Shown piece after piece: positions 26,202-36,500 of a DNA stretch of 64,000 nt. Every line of letters begins with the position of its first letter. The stretch's first letter is position 1. The notes under the pieces were generated by a model, which was not told where the DNA came from, ran no database searches, and was given only the letters and a program-made list of their open reading frames with translations. Source of the DNA: Herbaspirillum sp. SJZ107 (lineage in GTDB: Bacteria; Pseudomonadota; Gammaproteobacteria; Burkholderiales; Burkholderiaceae_D); assembly GCF_006715485.1 (NCBI RefSeq), contig NZ_VFNH01000003.1:496001-560000 (forward strand), given 5' to 3'. Both the position numbers and the translations under genes were made by a program.

Positions 26202-27225
26202 CATCACGCTGGTGTTCCAAGGCGCCGTCAAACCCTATGTCACGCGCGAGCACGACGACTTCGCGCGCAATATCCGGCTCACGCGCAAGGTGCTGCCGGG
26301 AGCGCGCATCGTCCTGTCCACCTGGGCCGGCACCGAACTGCCGCCGGGGCTGCAGGTGGATGCGGTGGTGGAGAGCGCGGACCCGGGCGGCCTGGCGCCG
26401 CTGAAACTCGGCGACAGCAAGGCCAACAACATCAACCGCCAGCTGCTGAGCACGCGCGCCGGGCTGGCCGCGGTCGAGACCCCGTATGCGGCCAAGCTGC
26501 GCACCGACTGCCGCCTCGAGCATGGCGGCTTCATCGACTATTACCGCGAGCAGCTTGCCCTCGACGACGGCCGCGACCGCCTGCTGGCCTCGTCCTTCTT
26601 CACGCTCGATCCGAGCATGTTCGAACGGCTGCCCTTCCACCTGAGCGACTGGTTCCAGTTCGGCCCGACGCCGCTGCTGCGCGACTACTGGGCGGCACCG
26701 CCGATGTCGGCCAAGGATGCGCGCCTGTACGAAAGCCAGGACCACGCCGCCGGCTCCACCGTGTTCGAGCGCCAGTTCCGTGCGCGCTTTGCAGTCGAAC
26801 AGCACCTGTGCCTGCATTTCGCGCATGGGCGCGGCTATACCGTACCAAGCTTCCTGAACGACGTGTCCGATACCGTGCTGATGGATTACCGGCGCTTCCT
26901 GGCGCAGGACGCGATGCTGCTCGACCCGTGGCAGATCGGCTTGCGCTTCGATAAATACGGCTGGGTCGGCAACTCGCCGTTCCAGCGCCTCAACAACCTG
27001 ATGCACCTGGACTGGCTGGCGCTGGCCAATCCGACGCTGGCCGGGGTGGCCGATCCGGCCCCGCTGCATGCGCTGATCGAGGCGCGCCGGCGCCAGAAAG
27101 CGCTGGCACGCGGCGCCTTCGCGCATAGCCGCGCGCTGCACGGGCTGCTGTTCGACCCGAACCGGCCACACCACCCGGTGCGCCGGCTGGCGGCCCGGAT
27201 GGTACGGCACCTGGCGCGCGGCTGA
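26188..27225 (+). CDS. WavE-like lipopolysaccharide synthesis protein
   Basis: A 345-residue protein that begins with DITLVFQGAVKPYV and contains VLSTWAGTELP and TPYAAKLRTDCRLEH, the pattern of WavE of the Vibrio cholerae LPS core region. These are regarded as glycosyltransferase-like, with a DxD-type motif near TDCR. It is soluble and likely acts at the inner face of the membrane. It overlaps the upstream gene by 14 bases and precedes a family 2 glycosyltransferase by 22 bases. Confidence 0.8.
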   Translation: MKTTDITLVFQGAVKPYVTREHDDFARNIRLTRKVLPGARIVLSTWAGTELPPGLQVDAVVESADPGGLAPLKLGDSKANNINRQLLSTRAGLAAVETPYAAKLRTDCRLEHGGFIDYYREQLALDDGRDRLLASSFFTLDPSMFERLPFHLSDWFQFGPTPLLRDYWAAPPMSAKDARLYESQDHAAGSTVFERQFRARFAVEQHLCLHFAHGRGYTVPSFLNDVSDTVLMDYRRFLAQDAMLLDPWQIGLRFDKYGWVGNSPFQRLNNLMHLDWLALANPTLAGVADPAPLHALIEARRRQKALARGAFAHSRALHGLLFDPNRPHHPVRRLAARMVRHLARG

Positions 27226-27247
27226 GCGCCATTCGAACGGACACAGC

Positions 27248-28360
27248 ATGCGCGTCGCCGCCGTCCTCGTCACCCACAACCGTCCGCAGCTGCTGCTGCA
27301 GGCGCTGGCCGCGCTGCGTGCCCAGACCCGGCCGCTGGATGCCATCTATGTCGTCGACAATGCCAGCGACCCGCCCTGCATGCCGGCCACGATCGGCGCG
27401 GCCGGGAATGGTGCGGACAGTAATGGCGCAGCCGGCAGTGGGGCCGCCGGCACACCAGGTGCAACCGGCACAAGCGGCGCAGCCGGGGCGGCACGCCGGC
27501 ATCCGGTGACACTGCTGCGTTCCGACACCAACCTCGGCGGCGCCGGCGGCTTTGCGCTCGGCATGACGCACGCCTTCGCGGACGGCCACGACTGGATCTG
27601 GCTGCTGGACGACGATGCGATGGCGCGCCCGGATGCGCTGGCGCAATTGCTCGACGTGGTGGCCGGCACAGATGCCCGCATCGGCGCCCTGTGCGGCACG
27701 GTGCGCGAATTCGGCGACATCGCCCTGCGCCACCGGCGCCGCTACCACCTGCCGAGCGCCATCGAACTGCCGCTGCCGCGTGCCGCCTACGACGGGCCGC
27801 CCTGCCGCGTCGATACCGCGTCCTTTGTCGGCTTCCTGGTCGCGGCGGCTTCCATCGCCGAGGTCGGCATGCCCGAGCGCGGCTTTTTCCTCGGCTACGA
27901 CGACACCGAATATGCGCTGCGCCTGGGACGCGCCGGACGATCCGTGTGGCTGGTGCCCGCCAGCGTGGTCGAACATTTGCGGGCACGCCGCGCCCGCCTG
28001 CGCGCGGGACCGTTCGGCCCCAAGCACTATTTCACCATCCGCAACCGCATCGCCGTGGCGCGCGCCTATGCCACGCTGCCCGTGGTGCCGACCGTGGTCA
28101 CGCTGCTGTTCGGCCTGGCGCTGTGGGGCGCCAGCGGCGGCCGCCTGCGCCGCGGTGCCGTCGCTATCCTGCTGCGCGCGATCGGCGACGGCCTCCATGG
28201 GCGGCTGGGACCGTTCCCGGAAACGCTGGCCCGGCTGCCAACGCGTCCTGCCGGTCCACACCGGGGCACAGCCGATCCGCCGCGCGCTGCGACCGGTCCA
28301 GCGCAAGCCATGACCGGTCCGTCTCAGGACCCGGCCGACATCGGTCCCGGCCGCGCTTGA
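27248..28360 (+). CDS. Family 2 glycosyltransferase with low-complexity insert
   Basis: A 370-residue GT-A enzyme related to galactofuranosyl or rhamnosyl transferases (GlfT-type). The core motifs are VLVTHNRPQLL, VVDNAS, the metal-binding LLDDDAM and the acceptor-side FLGYDDTEYALRLG. Between VVDNAS and the next conserved strand there is a Gly/Ala/Thr-rich insert at about residues 48-84. A Pro/Ala/Gly-rich tail of about 45 residues follows the last hydrophobic segment. The end overlaps the convergent O-antigen ligase-like gene by 37 bases. Confidence 0.85.
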   Translation: MRVAAVLVTHNRPQLLLQALAALRAQTRPLDAIYVVDNASDPPCMPATIGAAGNGADSNGAAGSGAAGTPGATGTSGAAGAARRHPVTLLRSDTNLGGAGGFALGMTHAFADGHDWIWLLDDDAMARPDALAQLLDVVAGTDARIGALCGTVREFGDIALRHRRRYHLPSAIELPLPRAAYDGPPCRVDTASFVGFLVAAASIAEVGMPERGFFLGYDDTEYALRLGRAGRSVWLVPASVVEHLRARRARLRAGPFGPKHYFTIRNRIAVARAYATLPVVPTVVTLLFGLALWGASGGRLRRGAVAILLRAIGDGLHGRLGPFPETLARLPTRPAGPHRGTADPPRAATGPAQAMTGPSQDPADIGPGRA

Positions 28361-29784
28361 CCGGCCTGCATCATGCCGGGAGCCGTGTCAGCCGCTAGCT
28401 TGTCTGCCGTGCCGGCAGTTGCGTCGTCGATGGCGCCGTCGGTCGCACCGCCGGTCAGCCTGCTGTCCGCACTGGCCCCGGCTTCCTCGTCCACCAGGCA
28501 CCAGCCCATCAGCAGGAACACCATCAAAGCATAGAACAGGCTGCCCTTCATCGACCAGAATATGACTTCGCTCAGGCCGAAGGCGGCATAGGCCAGCACC
28601 ACCAGCATGCCGGCCAGCGCCGCCGACTGGCGCTGGGTCGGTCGCGCGCGCGGTTCCGCCTCCGGCGCACGTGCCAGCCGGGCCCGGAAGAACAGGAAAG
28701 GCAGCAGCAGGATCCCGGCCCAGGCGCACAAGCCGGGAATGCCGCGCGTGACCAGGGCCTGCAGGGCATCGTTGTGCATGTGCGGCGGTTCCGGCGGGGC
28801 GAACACGGCCGGACTGAGCTCGCCTGCGGCGACCCATGCGTGCATGCGGCGTTTATAGGCCGGCGTGTCGAGGCCGCGCCACGGGTGTTCCGCGGCGAGG
28901 CGCAGGCCCGCCTTCCATAGATCGAGGCGTACGCCGATCGAAGTGGCGACCGGGCTGCCGGCCAGGTAGCGCTGGACGTCCTCGACGCCGACCGCGACGC
29001 GCGCATGCACCCCGGTCTGCGGCACGGCATAGGCAGCGAGCGCCAGCGCGCAGGCCAGCACGGGCACGCCGAGTACCAGGCGGCGCGGCAGCAATGCCTG
29101 CCGCCTGGCCGCCGCCAGCAGCATGAAGGCGGCCGGCAGCGCCAGCCAGCCGCCGCGGCTGCCGGTCAGCAGCGAGGCTGCCAGCCCGGACACCACGCCC
29201 AGCGCCGCGATCGCGCGCAGCGCAGCGTGGCGTACTGCGGCCGCGCCGACCAGCGCCAGCAGGGACAGACACAGCGCCAGATCGCCGAAGGTGATCGGAT
29301 TGAGCAACCCGCCCGGCCGTTCCATGCCCAGCGCCAGGCGCTGCCAGCCGACGAAACCGGCCCCCAGCAGCGCGCCGCCGGCCACGCCCAGCCACAGTGC
29401 ACGCAAGGATGGCCGGCCGGCCTGCACCACCAGCATGGCGGCGCCGGCGCTGCACATGCGCAGCGGTCCGTCGACCGCATTGGCGCCGTGCGTGCGTCCC
29501 AGCGCCAGCGCCAGCACGCAAGCCAGGTGCAGCAGGAAGGCCAGCAGCACCCAGCGCGTCTGCGGCCAGTACGCGCGCAAGGCAGCCAGGCAGCCGCGCC
29601 ACCACAGGCAGGCAGTGAACAGGAACAGGAAACCGGCCAGGCCGATGCCGAAACCGGTGACCAGGCTCAGCAAGGGAAACGTCAGCACCAGGAGCGCAGC
29701 CCAGGCCTGGCGGACATCGCGCCGCTGAACGGGCCAATCAAAAAACCAATGAGGCCGATGAAGCCGATGAAGGAGGCGATGCAT
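28324..29784 (-). CDS. O-antigen ligase/polymerase family membrane protein
   Basis: A 486-residue inner-membrane protein with ten or more hydrophobic segments and a large periplasmic loop (about residues 275-345) holding RLDLWKAGLRLAAEHPWRG and PPHMHNDALQALVTRGIPG, the Wzy_C/WaaL signature. It would join the exported glycan to lipid A-core or polymerise repeat units. With an ABC exporter next door, the ligase role is more likely than the polymerase role. The ATG at 29784 is chosen; a GTG at 29826 is possible. The C-terminal 50 residues are Ala/Thr/Asp-rich and face the tail of the convergent gene. Confidence 0.85.
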   Translation of the reverse strand: MHRLLHRLHRPHWFFDWPVQRRDVRQAWAALLVLTFPLLSLVTGFGIGLAGFLFLFTACLWWRGCLAALRAYWPQTRWVLLAFLLHLACVLALALGRTHGANAVDGPLRMCSAGAAMLVVQAGRPSLRALWLGVAGGALLGAGFVGWQRLALGMERPGGLLNPITFGDLALCLSLLALVGAAAVRHAALRAIAALGVVSGLAASLLTGSRGGWLALPAAFMLLAAARRQALLPRRLVLGVPVLACALALAAYAVPQTGVHARVAVGVEDVQRYLAGSPVATSIGVRLDLWKAGLRLAAEHPWRGLDTPAYKRRMHAWVAAGELSPAVFAPPEPPHMHNDALQALVTRGIPGLCAWAGILLLPFLFFRARLARAPEAEPRARPTQRQSAALAGMLVVLAYAAFGLSEVIFWSMKGSLFYALMVFLLMGWCLVDEEAGASADSRLTGGATDGAIDDATAGTADKLAADTAPGMMQAGQARPGPMSAGS

Positions 29785-29881
29785 GGGCGAAGACCATGAA
29801 GGCAATCGCCCCAGTCTAGCGCGCACCCTCGGGTGCGCGCGTGGACATGCATCAGGGGTGAGGCGCTTTACAGCACGCGCA

Positions 29882-31642
29882 TCACAGCACGCTGTCGGTG
29901 CGCATCACCGGGTACAGGTTCAGGCGCTCGTCCCAGGACGGGTGGCGGCGCGCGAAGAATTCGAGGCGCGCGTGCGGGTTCTTGGCAAACGCGGCGTCGG
30001 TCTCGACCTTCTTGCGAAATTCCGCGGCCAGTGCCGGATCCTTTGCCATCTGCGCGCGCGCGACGTCTTCGGCCACGTACTCTTCCATGTATTCCTTGCG
30101 CTCGAAGGCGTTGTTGAACTCGCCCCAGGCCAGCAGCGAATCCGGCCCCTGCGGCTCGAACAGCGCCATCACCAATCTCGCCTTGGGCTGGGCGATCGGC
30201 ACGAACAGCGCACCCTTGGCCAGCGTGCGCGGCTCGCGTTTCCAGCTGCCTTCGACCTTCAGGCGCTGGTGCGATTCGAACGACGTCGGCGCAAAGCTGG
30301 CCTTGTCGGCGCGGAAGGTGTCGACGGCGGCGCCGTCCACCGCCTTGTCCAGGGTACGGTAGCCGATGCCGTGCTGGACCAGCTTGGCCGCGACGATCTG
30401 CGCCCAGGCCGCCGGCACCACGTAGCCGGCACCCGGCGCTTTTACCTGCAGGTCTTCGACCACCTCGTCGCGCAACGGCACGTGCCAGACCTGCGGCTTG
30501 CTTTCGTCGTAGCGGGTCATCAGCATGCCGGACACGTCGGACATGGTGCGCGTATAGGCATAGCCCTGGAAGTCGACCATCGTGGTCTTGTCGGTGGTTT
30601 TATAGGTCAGCGCCACCGGCTGGCCGGCGATCTTCGTCGCGCGCGCGTCCGCATCGAGCGCGGCCTGCTGCCAGGCCTGGCCATGACGCGCCACCTGCTG
30701 CAACACCGACACGAACGAGTTATGGGTGATGCGCACCCGGGTCGGGTAATCCTTCCACGAGTGGGTCTCGACCAGCATCGCCATCCGGTTGCGCAGCTGG
30801 AAATAGCCGGTCGAAAAGCGCGGGTCGGACACGCTGTCGACGAAGCCCGAGGCCGGGTCGTCGGTTTCCTTGAACGACATGTAATACGACTGTGGCGACG
30901 AGCCCTGCTTGCTGATGTCCTCGATCACGCCGGCGCGCAGCGCCAGGCCGGCCTGGCGGAAGGCCGGGTCGCCCGAATACACCGGCTCGACCTGGATCGA
31001 GACGTCGTGCTGGAACATGGCGCCGTCGGTCACGTGCAGGTCGACATAAGTCAGCGGATCCCAGGCATTGACCATGGCCAGCATGGCTTGCATCTCGGGC
31101 GCATCGGCCTTGACGTAGTCGCGGTTCAAATTGAAATTCTGGGCGGTGGTGCGCCAGCCCATCTCGACCGGGCCGCGCTGGTTGGGACGGTTCCATTTGG
31201 CGAAGCGCTCGTGGCCGTCGACGTTGAACACCGGCACGAACAGCAGCACCTGCTTGTCGAGCACACCCGGGGCGATCTTGTTGTCCAGCATTTCGCGCAG
31301 CGCCAGGAAGCCGGCGTCCTTGCCGTCGATCTCGCCGGCGTGGATGCCGCCCTGGATCAGCGTCACCGGCAGCTTGTGGCGGCGCGCGGCCTCGGGCGTG
31401 AACACGCCCCTGGCGTTGACCGCCAGCGCCAGCATCGGCCGGCCTTCCGGGGTGGTGCCGAACTGGAAGCATTTGACCTGCTTCGGATAGGCTTGCTGGA
31501 AGGCGCTGCACAGCTTGACCACTTCGTCGTAACGGCCGGTGGCGGTGAAGCCGGAACGTTCGGAAACGGTGACGAGGTCGGGGGCGGCGTGCAGTACGGG
31601 GGTGGCGGCAAGCAGGGCGAGCAGGAATGCGGAACGCAACAT
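29882..31642 (-). CDS. Exported M14-family zinc carboxypeptidase
   Basis: A 586-residue secreted metallopeptidase. A signal peptide ends near residue 20 (LHAAPD). The zinc motif HAGE at 101-104 (H101, E104) and H203 (YVDLHVTDG) form the metal site, and E292 in LVETHSWKDY is the probable catalytic base. The domain occupies about residues 35-320; the remaining 260 residues form a C-terminal region with no recognised motif. It stands alone on the minus strand between the ligase and a repeat-containing spacer. It probably digests peptides in the periplasm or outside the cell. Confidence 0.88.
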   Translation of the reverse strand: MLRSAFLLALLAATPVLHAAPDLVTVSERSGFTATGRYDEVVKLCSAFQQAYPKQVKCFQFGTTPEGRPMLALAVNARGVFTPEAARRHKLPVTLIQGGIHAGEIDGKDAGFLALREMLDNKIAPGVLDKQVLLFVPVFNVDGHERFAKWNRPNQRGPVEMGWRTTAQNFNLNRDYVKADAPEMQAMLAMVNAWDPLTYVDLHVTDGAMFQHDVSIQVEPVYSGDPAFRQAGLALRAGVIEDISKQGSSPQSYYMSFKETDDPASGFVDSVSDPRFSTGYFQLRNRMAMLVETHSWKDYPTRVRITHNSFVSVLQQVARHGQAWQQAALDADARATKIAGQPVALTYKTTDKTTMVDFQGYAYTRTMSDVSGMLMTRYDESKPQVWHVPLRDEVVEDLQVKAPGAGYVVPAAWAQIVAAKLVQHGIGYRTLDKAVDGAAVDTFRADKASFAPTSFESHQRLKVEGSWKREPRTLAKGALFVPIAQPKARLVMALFEPQGPDSLLAWGEFNNAFERKEYMEEYVAEDVARAQMAKDPALAAEFRKKVETDAAFAKNPHARLEFFARRHPSWDERLNLYPVMRTDSVL

Positions 31643-31736
31643 CAGGAGGACTCCGGCGGGTTGGGGATGAGCCGGAAATTATAAACTGGCAATAGATGCA
31701 AACAGGCAGTGTCGGGAAGAACAGTTAGTCCATGAA

Positions 31737-31823
31737 CGTCGCCCCCGCGAAGAAGGGAGCCCAAGTTCTGCATGCGCCGTCGAAACGCGTGCAACTTGGG
31801 CCCCCGCCTGCGCGGGGGCGACG
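31737..31823. repeat. REP-like inverted repeat doublet (copy A)
   Basis: Two 31-base elements face each other (31737-31767 forward and 31793-31823 reverse), separated by 25 bases. Each starts CGTCGCCCCCGCG and ends CCCAAGTT in its own orientation, and each half contains a GC-rich internal palindrome. The same element occurs as a doublet at 54743-54855. The form (short, palindromic, extragenic, in inverted pairs) is that of REP/REPIN elements. It lies between the M14 and S41 peptidase genes. Confidence 0.8.
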
Positions 31824-31844
31824 GTCTTTCGGTCAACACGAATA

Positions 31845-33419
31845 TCAATGCTGCAGCTGCAACACCTTAACCTCCTTCGCCGCCGGCCGCACCAGCTTCA
31901 GCGGCAGCGCGCTCGCGCGGCTGGTCGGGCAAGCCTTGCCGGTGCGGTAAGCCAGCGCCGCCGCCAGCAAGCCTTCCGAGGTATCGCCCGGGGCATGCGC
32001 AAAGTCGTCGGCCACGGTGCAGGTCGGCGCGAAGCCGTCGGCGTAGTCGCCGAAGTTCTTCGCGTTCACGCCCTGGAACTCGATCGAGAAATACGTCGTG
32101 CCGCAGTTGTCGACCGGGGTGAAGCCGTAGGGCTTGCCACAGGTGGCGCCGCCGATGATGTCGACCTGCACGTCGATGCCGCGCAAGCCGTTGATCACCG
32201 ATTCGCTGGCCGAGCAGGTGTCGCCCGTGGTCAGCACGGTCACGTGCTTCAGGCCGAGGTAAGGCAGGACCTGGCCGCTGCTGACCGCGTTCGGCGCACT
32301 GTAGCCGTAGGCCTTGGTGGCGAAGGTGAAGGGTGCGTCCGGCGCGGTCTTGCTGTTGTAGATCAGGCGCTCGAAGGTCTGGTTGGCCGCGGCCGGTCCC
32401 GCCACCATGTAGCCGAGCTCGGCGGCGATGCCGAGCAGGCCGCCGCCGTTGTAGCGCATGTCGATCACCAGGTCGCTCACGCCCTGGCCCTGGAACAGGG
32501 TGAAGGCGTCGATCAGCTGCTTTTCGGCGGTCGCATTGAAATCGTTGAACGTCAGGTAGGCAACCTTGCCGGTCGGGGTATCGATCACCTTGGCATTCTG
32601 CACCGAGGCCGACGTCACCACGGCCGCGCTCAAGCTGACGTCCAGGGTGACGCCGCCGCGCTTGAGGCCGAAACGGTGCGTCTCGCCGCTGTGGGTCGGA
32701 TACAGGCCGGCGTTGATCGTGTCGATGCCGGCATCGGTGTTGGTGTTGACGAAGTCGACGCCATCCACGGTCGCCAGCATGTCGCCCCGCTGCAGGCCGG
32801 CGCTTGCGGCCGGCGAGTTCGGTTCGACCGCGGCCACGATCCAGGTGCGCGGCGCCTTCGACGCATTCGCGGCCCAGGTCACGCCGTAGCCGGTTTCCTG
32901 GCTCGCCGTGCTGAGCGCATTCCATTCCGCCGTCGTGTAGGTAAAGTGGAACTGGTCCTTCGGCTTGCCGGATGCGGTGGTGGCCGGGGTTTTCAGTTTG
33001 TCGAAATAATCGAGCGTGCTGGTGAAATCCGCCATGTAGAAATTGGTCGGGATTTCGTTGAACCACAGATAATTGCGGTCGGCCCAGCCGCGCAGGAATT
33101 TCATTTCATCCAGCAGCGTGCCCTGGCGGTCCGGGAAGGTCTGGCCGGTGATGGCGTCGACGCCGCTGCGCGGCTTGGCGCACAGGTTGGCGTAGGCCTG
33201 GTAATCGTTCGGGATCACGTCCGGGGTGCGGATCGTGCCCGGCGTGGTGGTCCCCGGGGTGGTGCCGGTCGTGGTACCCGGCGCCACCGAGCTGCCTCCG
33301 CCTCCCCCACCGCCGCCGCAGGCGCTGAGCAGGATGGCAGCCGCGAGCGCGCAGGCGCCCAGACGAGGCGCGGTCGAATGACCGGCCAATGCAATGCGGG
33401 TAGGAAGGAGCGAATTCAT
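31845..33419 (-). CDS. S41-family peptidase lipoprotein with PDZ domain
   Basis: A 524-residue predicted lipoprotein. The signal peptide ends in the lipobox LLSAC with Cys34, followed by eight glycines and a Thr/Pro/Gly linker. A PDZ domain lies at about 190-265 (VAAVEPNSPAASAGLQRGD). The C-terminal-processing-peptidase-like domain at about 280-450 has VIDMRYNGGG and the probable nucleophile Ser403 in TCSASES. Start at 33419 places the signal peptide at the N-terminus. Four cysteines in the C-terminal third may form disulfides. The substrate is unknown. Confidence 0.88.
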   Translation of the reverse strand: MNSLLPTRIALAGHSTAPRLGACALAAAILLSACGGGGGGGGSSVAPGTTTGTTPGTTTPGTIRTPDVIPNDYQAYANLCAKPRSGVDAITGQTFPDRQGTLLDEMKFLRGWADRNYLWFNEIPTNFYMADFTSTLDYFDKLKTPATTASGKPKDQFHFTYTTAEWNALSTASQETGYGVTWAANASKAPRTWIVAAVEPNSPAASAGLQRGDMLATVDGVDFVNTNTDAGIDTINAGLYPTHSGETHRFGLKRGGVTLDVSLSAAVVTSASVQNAKVIDTPTGKVAYLTFNDFNATAEKQLIDAFTLFQGQGVSDLVIDMRYNGGGLLGIAAELGYMVAGPAAANQTFERLIYNSKTAPDAPFTFATKAYGYSAPNAVSSGQVLPYLGLKHVTVLTTGDTCSASESVINGLRGIDVQVDIIGGATCGKPYGFTPVDNCGTTYFSIEFQGVNAKNFGDYADGFAPTCTVADDFAHAPGDTSEGLLAAALAYRTGKACPTSRASALPLKLVRPAAKEVKVLQLQH

Positions 33420-33553
33420 GCGTCTGATTATAGTCGCGCCGCTTTTGCTTGAATCCAACCAAAAGTAACAGTGGGATAAAAATACAACGGCCGTGTTCGC
33501 GCTGTGACGACAGCGGCGACACGGCCGTTGCATGCCGGACCTGCTCTAGCGGA

Positions 33554-36500
33554 TCAGGCTGCGCGCGGTGCGACCCCCGGCGTATGGAAAGCCGCCACCA
33601 GCTCCGCCTCCTTGCGCTTGGCCGCCGCCAGGTGGCGCTCCTTGACGTGCCCGAAGCCGCGGATGTCTTCCGGCACGCTGGCAATCGCCACCGCCTGCGC
33701 CAGGTTCTCGGCCGTCAGCTTCGGCAGCAGCGCCGCCACGGTGTTGCGGTAGTCGCCGATGAGCGCCCGCTCCATGCGCCGCTCCTCGGTGCGGCCGAAC
33801 GGATCCAGCGCGGTGCCGCGCAAACCTTTCATTTTGGCCAGCACGCCGAAAGCCTTCATCATCCATGGCCCGAATTCCTGCTTGACCAGGTGGCCCTGCT
33901 TGTCCTTCTTCGCCATGAGCGGTGGCGCCAGGTGGAATTTCAATGTGACGTCGCCTTCGAACATGCCGTTGATCTTGTCCATGAAGGCCGGGTCGGTGTA
34001 CAGGCGCGCGACTTCGTACTCGTCCTTGTAGGCCATCAGTTTGTGCAGGTAGCGCGCCACCGCTTCGGTCAGGCGCGTGCCCTTGCCCAGCTTTGCCTCG
34101 GCGGCGCGCACCCCGTCGACGAAGCCTTTGTATTGCTGCGCGTAGGCCGCGTTCTGGTAGGCGGTGAGCAGTTCGACGCGGCGGTTCACGAGGTCGTCCA
34201 GGCTTTGCGCGCGCTTGAATTCGATCACTTTTGCGGGTGTCGTCAGGCGCGTGACCGAGGCCAGGTCGTGCGCGGCAGTGCGGCCCCACTCGAACGCGGC
34301 TTTATTGAAACCGACCGACACGCCGTTCAATTCGATCGCCTTGATGATCGAGGAGGCCAAGAGCGGCACATGGCCCTTCTGGAAGGCGTAGCCGAGCATG
34401 AACATGTTGGTGGCGATGGCGTCGCCCATCAGGCTGGTGGCGATCTGCCCGGCGTCGAGGAAATCGACGTTGTCCGCGCCGCAAGCCTGCAGGATGGCGC
34501 CGCGCGAGCCTTCGCCCGGGAATTGCCAGTCCGGATTCTTGATGAAGGCAGCGGTGGTGGCGCCGCTGGCGTTCACCGCGGCCCAGGTGCGCCCTTCTCC
34601 CATGCGCGACAGCGCGTCGCGGCTGGCGGTGACGATCTGGTCACAGCCGATGACGAGGTCGGCGTTGCCGGTGCCGACGCGGGTCGAGTGCAGGTCGGCC
34701 TGGCGGTCGGCCAGGCGCACGTGCGACATCACCGGACCGCCCTTCTGGGCCAGGCCGCTCATGTCCAGCACCAGCGCGCCCTTGTTTTCGACGTGGGCCG
34801 CCATCGCCAGGATCTGGCCGACGGTGACCACGCCGGTGCCGCCGATGCCGGTGACCAGGATGCCGAACGGCGTCTCGGTCGACGGGATGCGCGGCACCGG
34901 CAGCAGCGGCGGTTTAACATCAGAAGTGCTTGCGCCGACGGCTTTCGCCGCCGGCTTGGGCTTTTTCAGCCCACCGCCCTCGACGGTGACGAAACTCGGG
35001 CAGAAGCCGGTCACGCACGAAAAATCCTTGTTGCAGGACGACTGGTTGATCTGGCGCTTGCGGCCCAGTTCCGTCTCCAGCGGCTCGACCGACAGGCAGT
35101 TCGACTGCTTCGAGCAATCGCCGCAGCCTTCGCACACGGCTTCGTTGATCACGGCGCGCTTGGCCGGGTCGGGGTACTCGCCTTTTTTGCGGCGGCGGCG
35201 CTTCTCGGAGGCGCAGGTCTGGTCGTAGATCATGGCCGACACGCCCGGCATCTCGCGCAATTCCTTCTGCACGTCCATCAGCTCGAGGCGGTGGCGCACG
35301 GTGACGCCTTCGGCCCACGGATAATCGGCCGGGTATTTTTCCGGCTCGTCGGTGACGACGATGATCGGTTTCACCCCTTCGGCGGCGAGCTGGCGGCTGA
35401 TCTTGGCCGGGTCGAGCGGACCGTCGTGGGTCTGGCCGCCGGTCATCGCCACCGCGTCGTTGTACAGAATCTTGTAGGTGATATTGACCTTGGCCGCGAC
35501 CGAGGCGCGGATCGCCAGCACGCCCGAGTGGAAGTAGGTGCCGTCGCCCAGGTTGGCGAACACGTGTTTTTCATCGGTGAACGGCGCCTGGCCGATCCAG
35601 GTCGTGCCTTCGGCGCCCATGTGCGTAAACGTCGAGGTTTCGCGGTCCATCCACAGCACCATGTAGTGGCAGCCGATGCCGGCCAGGGCGCGCGAGCCTT
35701 CCGGCACCTTGGTCGAGCTGTTGTGCGGGCAGCCCGAGCAAAAATAAGGGATGCGGTCGGTGTCCGGGTTGGCCTTGGCCGGGATTGCCTTCAGCACCAG
35801 CTCCTTCGCTTCGAGGAAGGCGATGCGCTCGCGCACGCGTTCGGCGACCGGGTGGCCGGCGCAGTAGTGCGAGATGCGCGAGGCGATCGCGCGCGCGATC
35901 TGGGCCGGGTTCAGTTCGTAGGTGCCGGGCAGCAGCCAGTCGCCCTGGCCGGAGCGGGTCTTGACGCTCCATTCGCCGCTGTCGTCGAATTTTCCCACCA
36001 CGCGCGGGCGCTGGCCGTCGGGCAGGTTGTACAGCTCTTCCTTCAGTGCGTATTCCAGCACTTGGCGCTTTTCCTCGACCACCAGGATCTCGTCCAGGCC
36101 CTGGGCGAATTCGTGCACGCCGATCGAATCCAGCGGCCAGGTCATGCCGACTTTGTACACGCGCAGGCCGATCTCGCGCGCGGCCTGCTCGTCGATGCCG
36201 AGGTCGGCCAGCGCCTGGCGCGTGTCGAGGTAGGATTTGCCGGCGGTGATGATGCCGATCTTCGGATTCGGGCTGTCCCAGACCAGCTGGTTCAGCTTGT
36301 TCGCACGCGCATAGGCCAGGGCGGCGTACCATTTATAGTTGTTCATCCGCACTTCCTGGTCGAGCACGGCATCCGGCCAGCGGATGTTGAGGCCGCCCGG
36401 CGGCATCTCGAAGTCGGTCGGGATGACGGTTTGCACGCGCTCCGGGTCGAGGTCGACCACGGCGCCGGATTCGATGATGTCGGTGACGCATTTCATCGAC

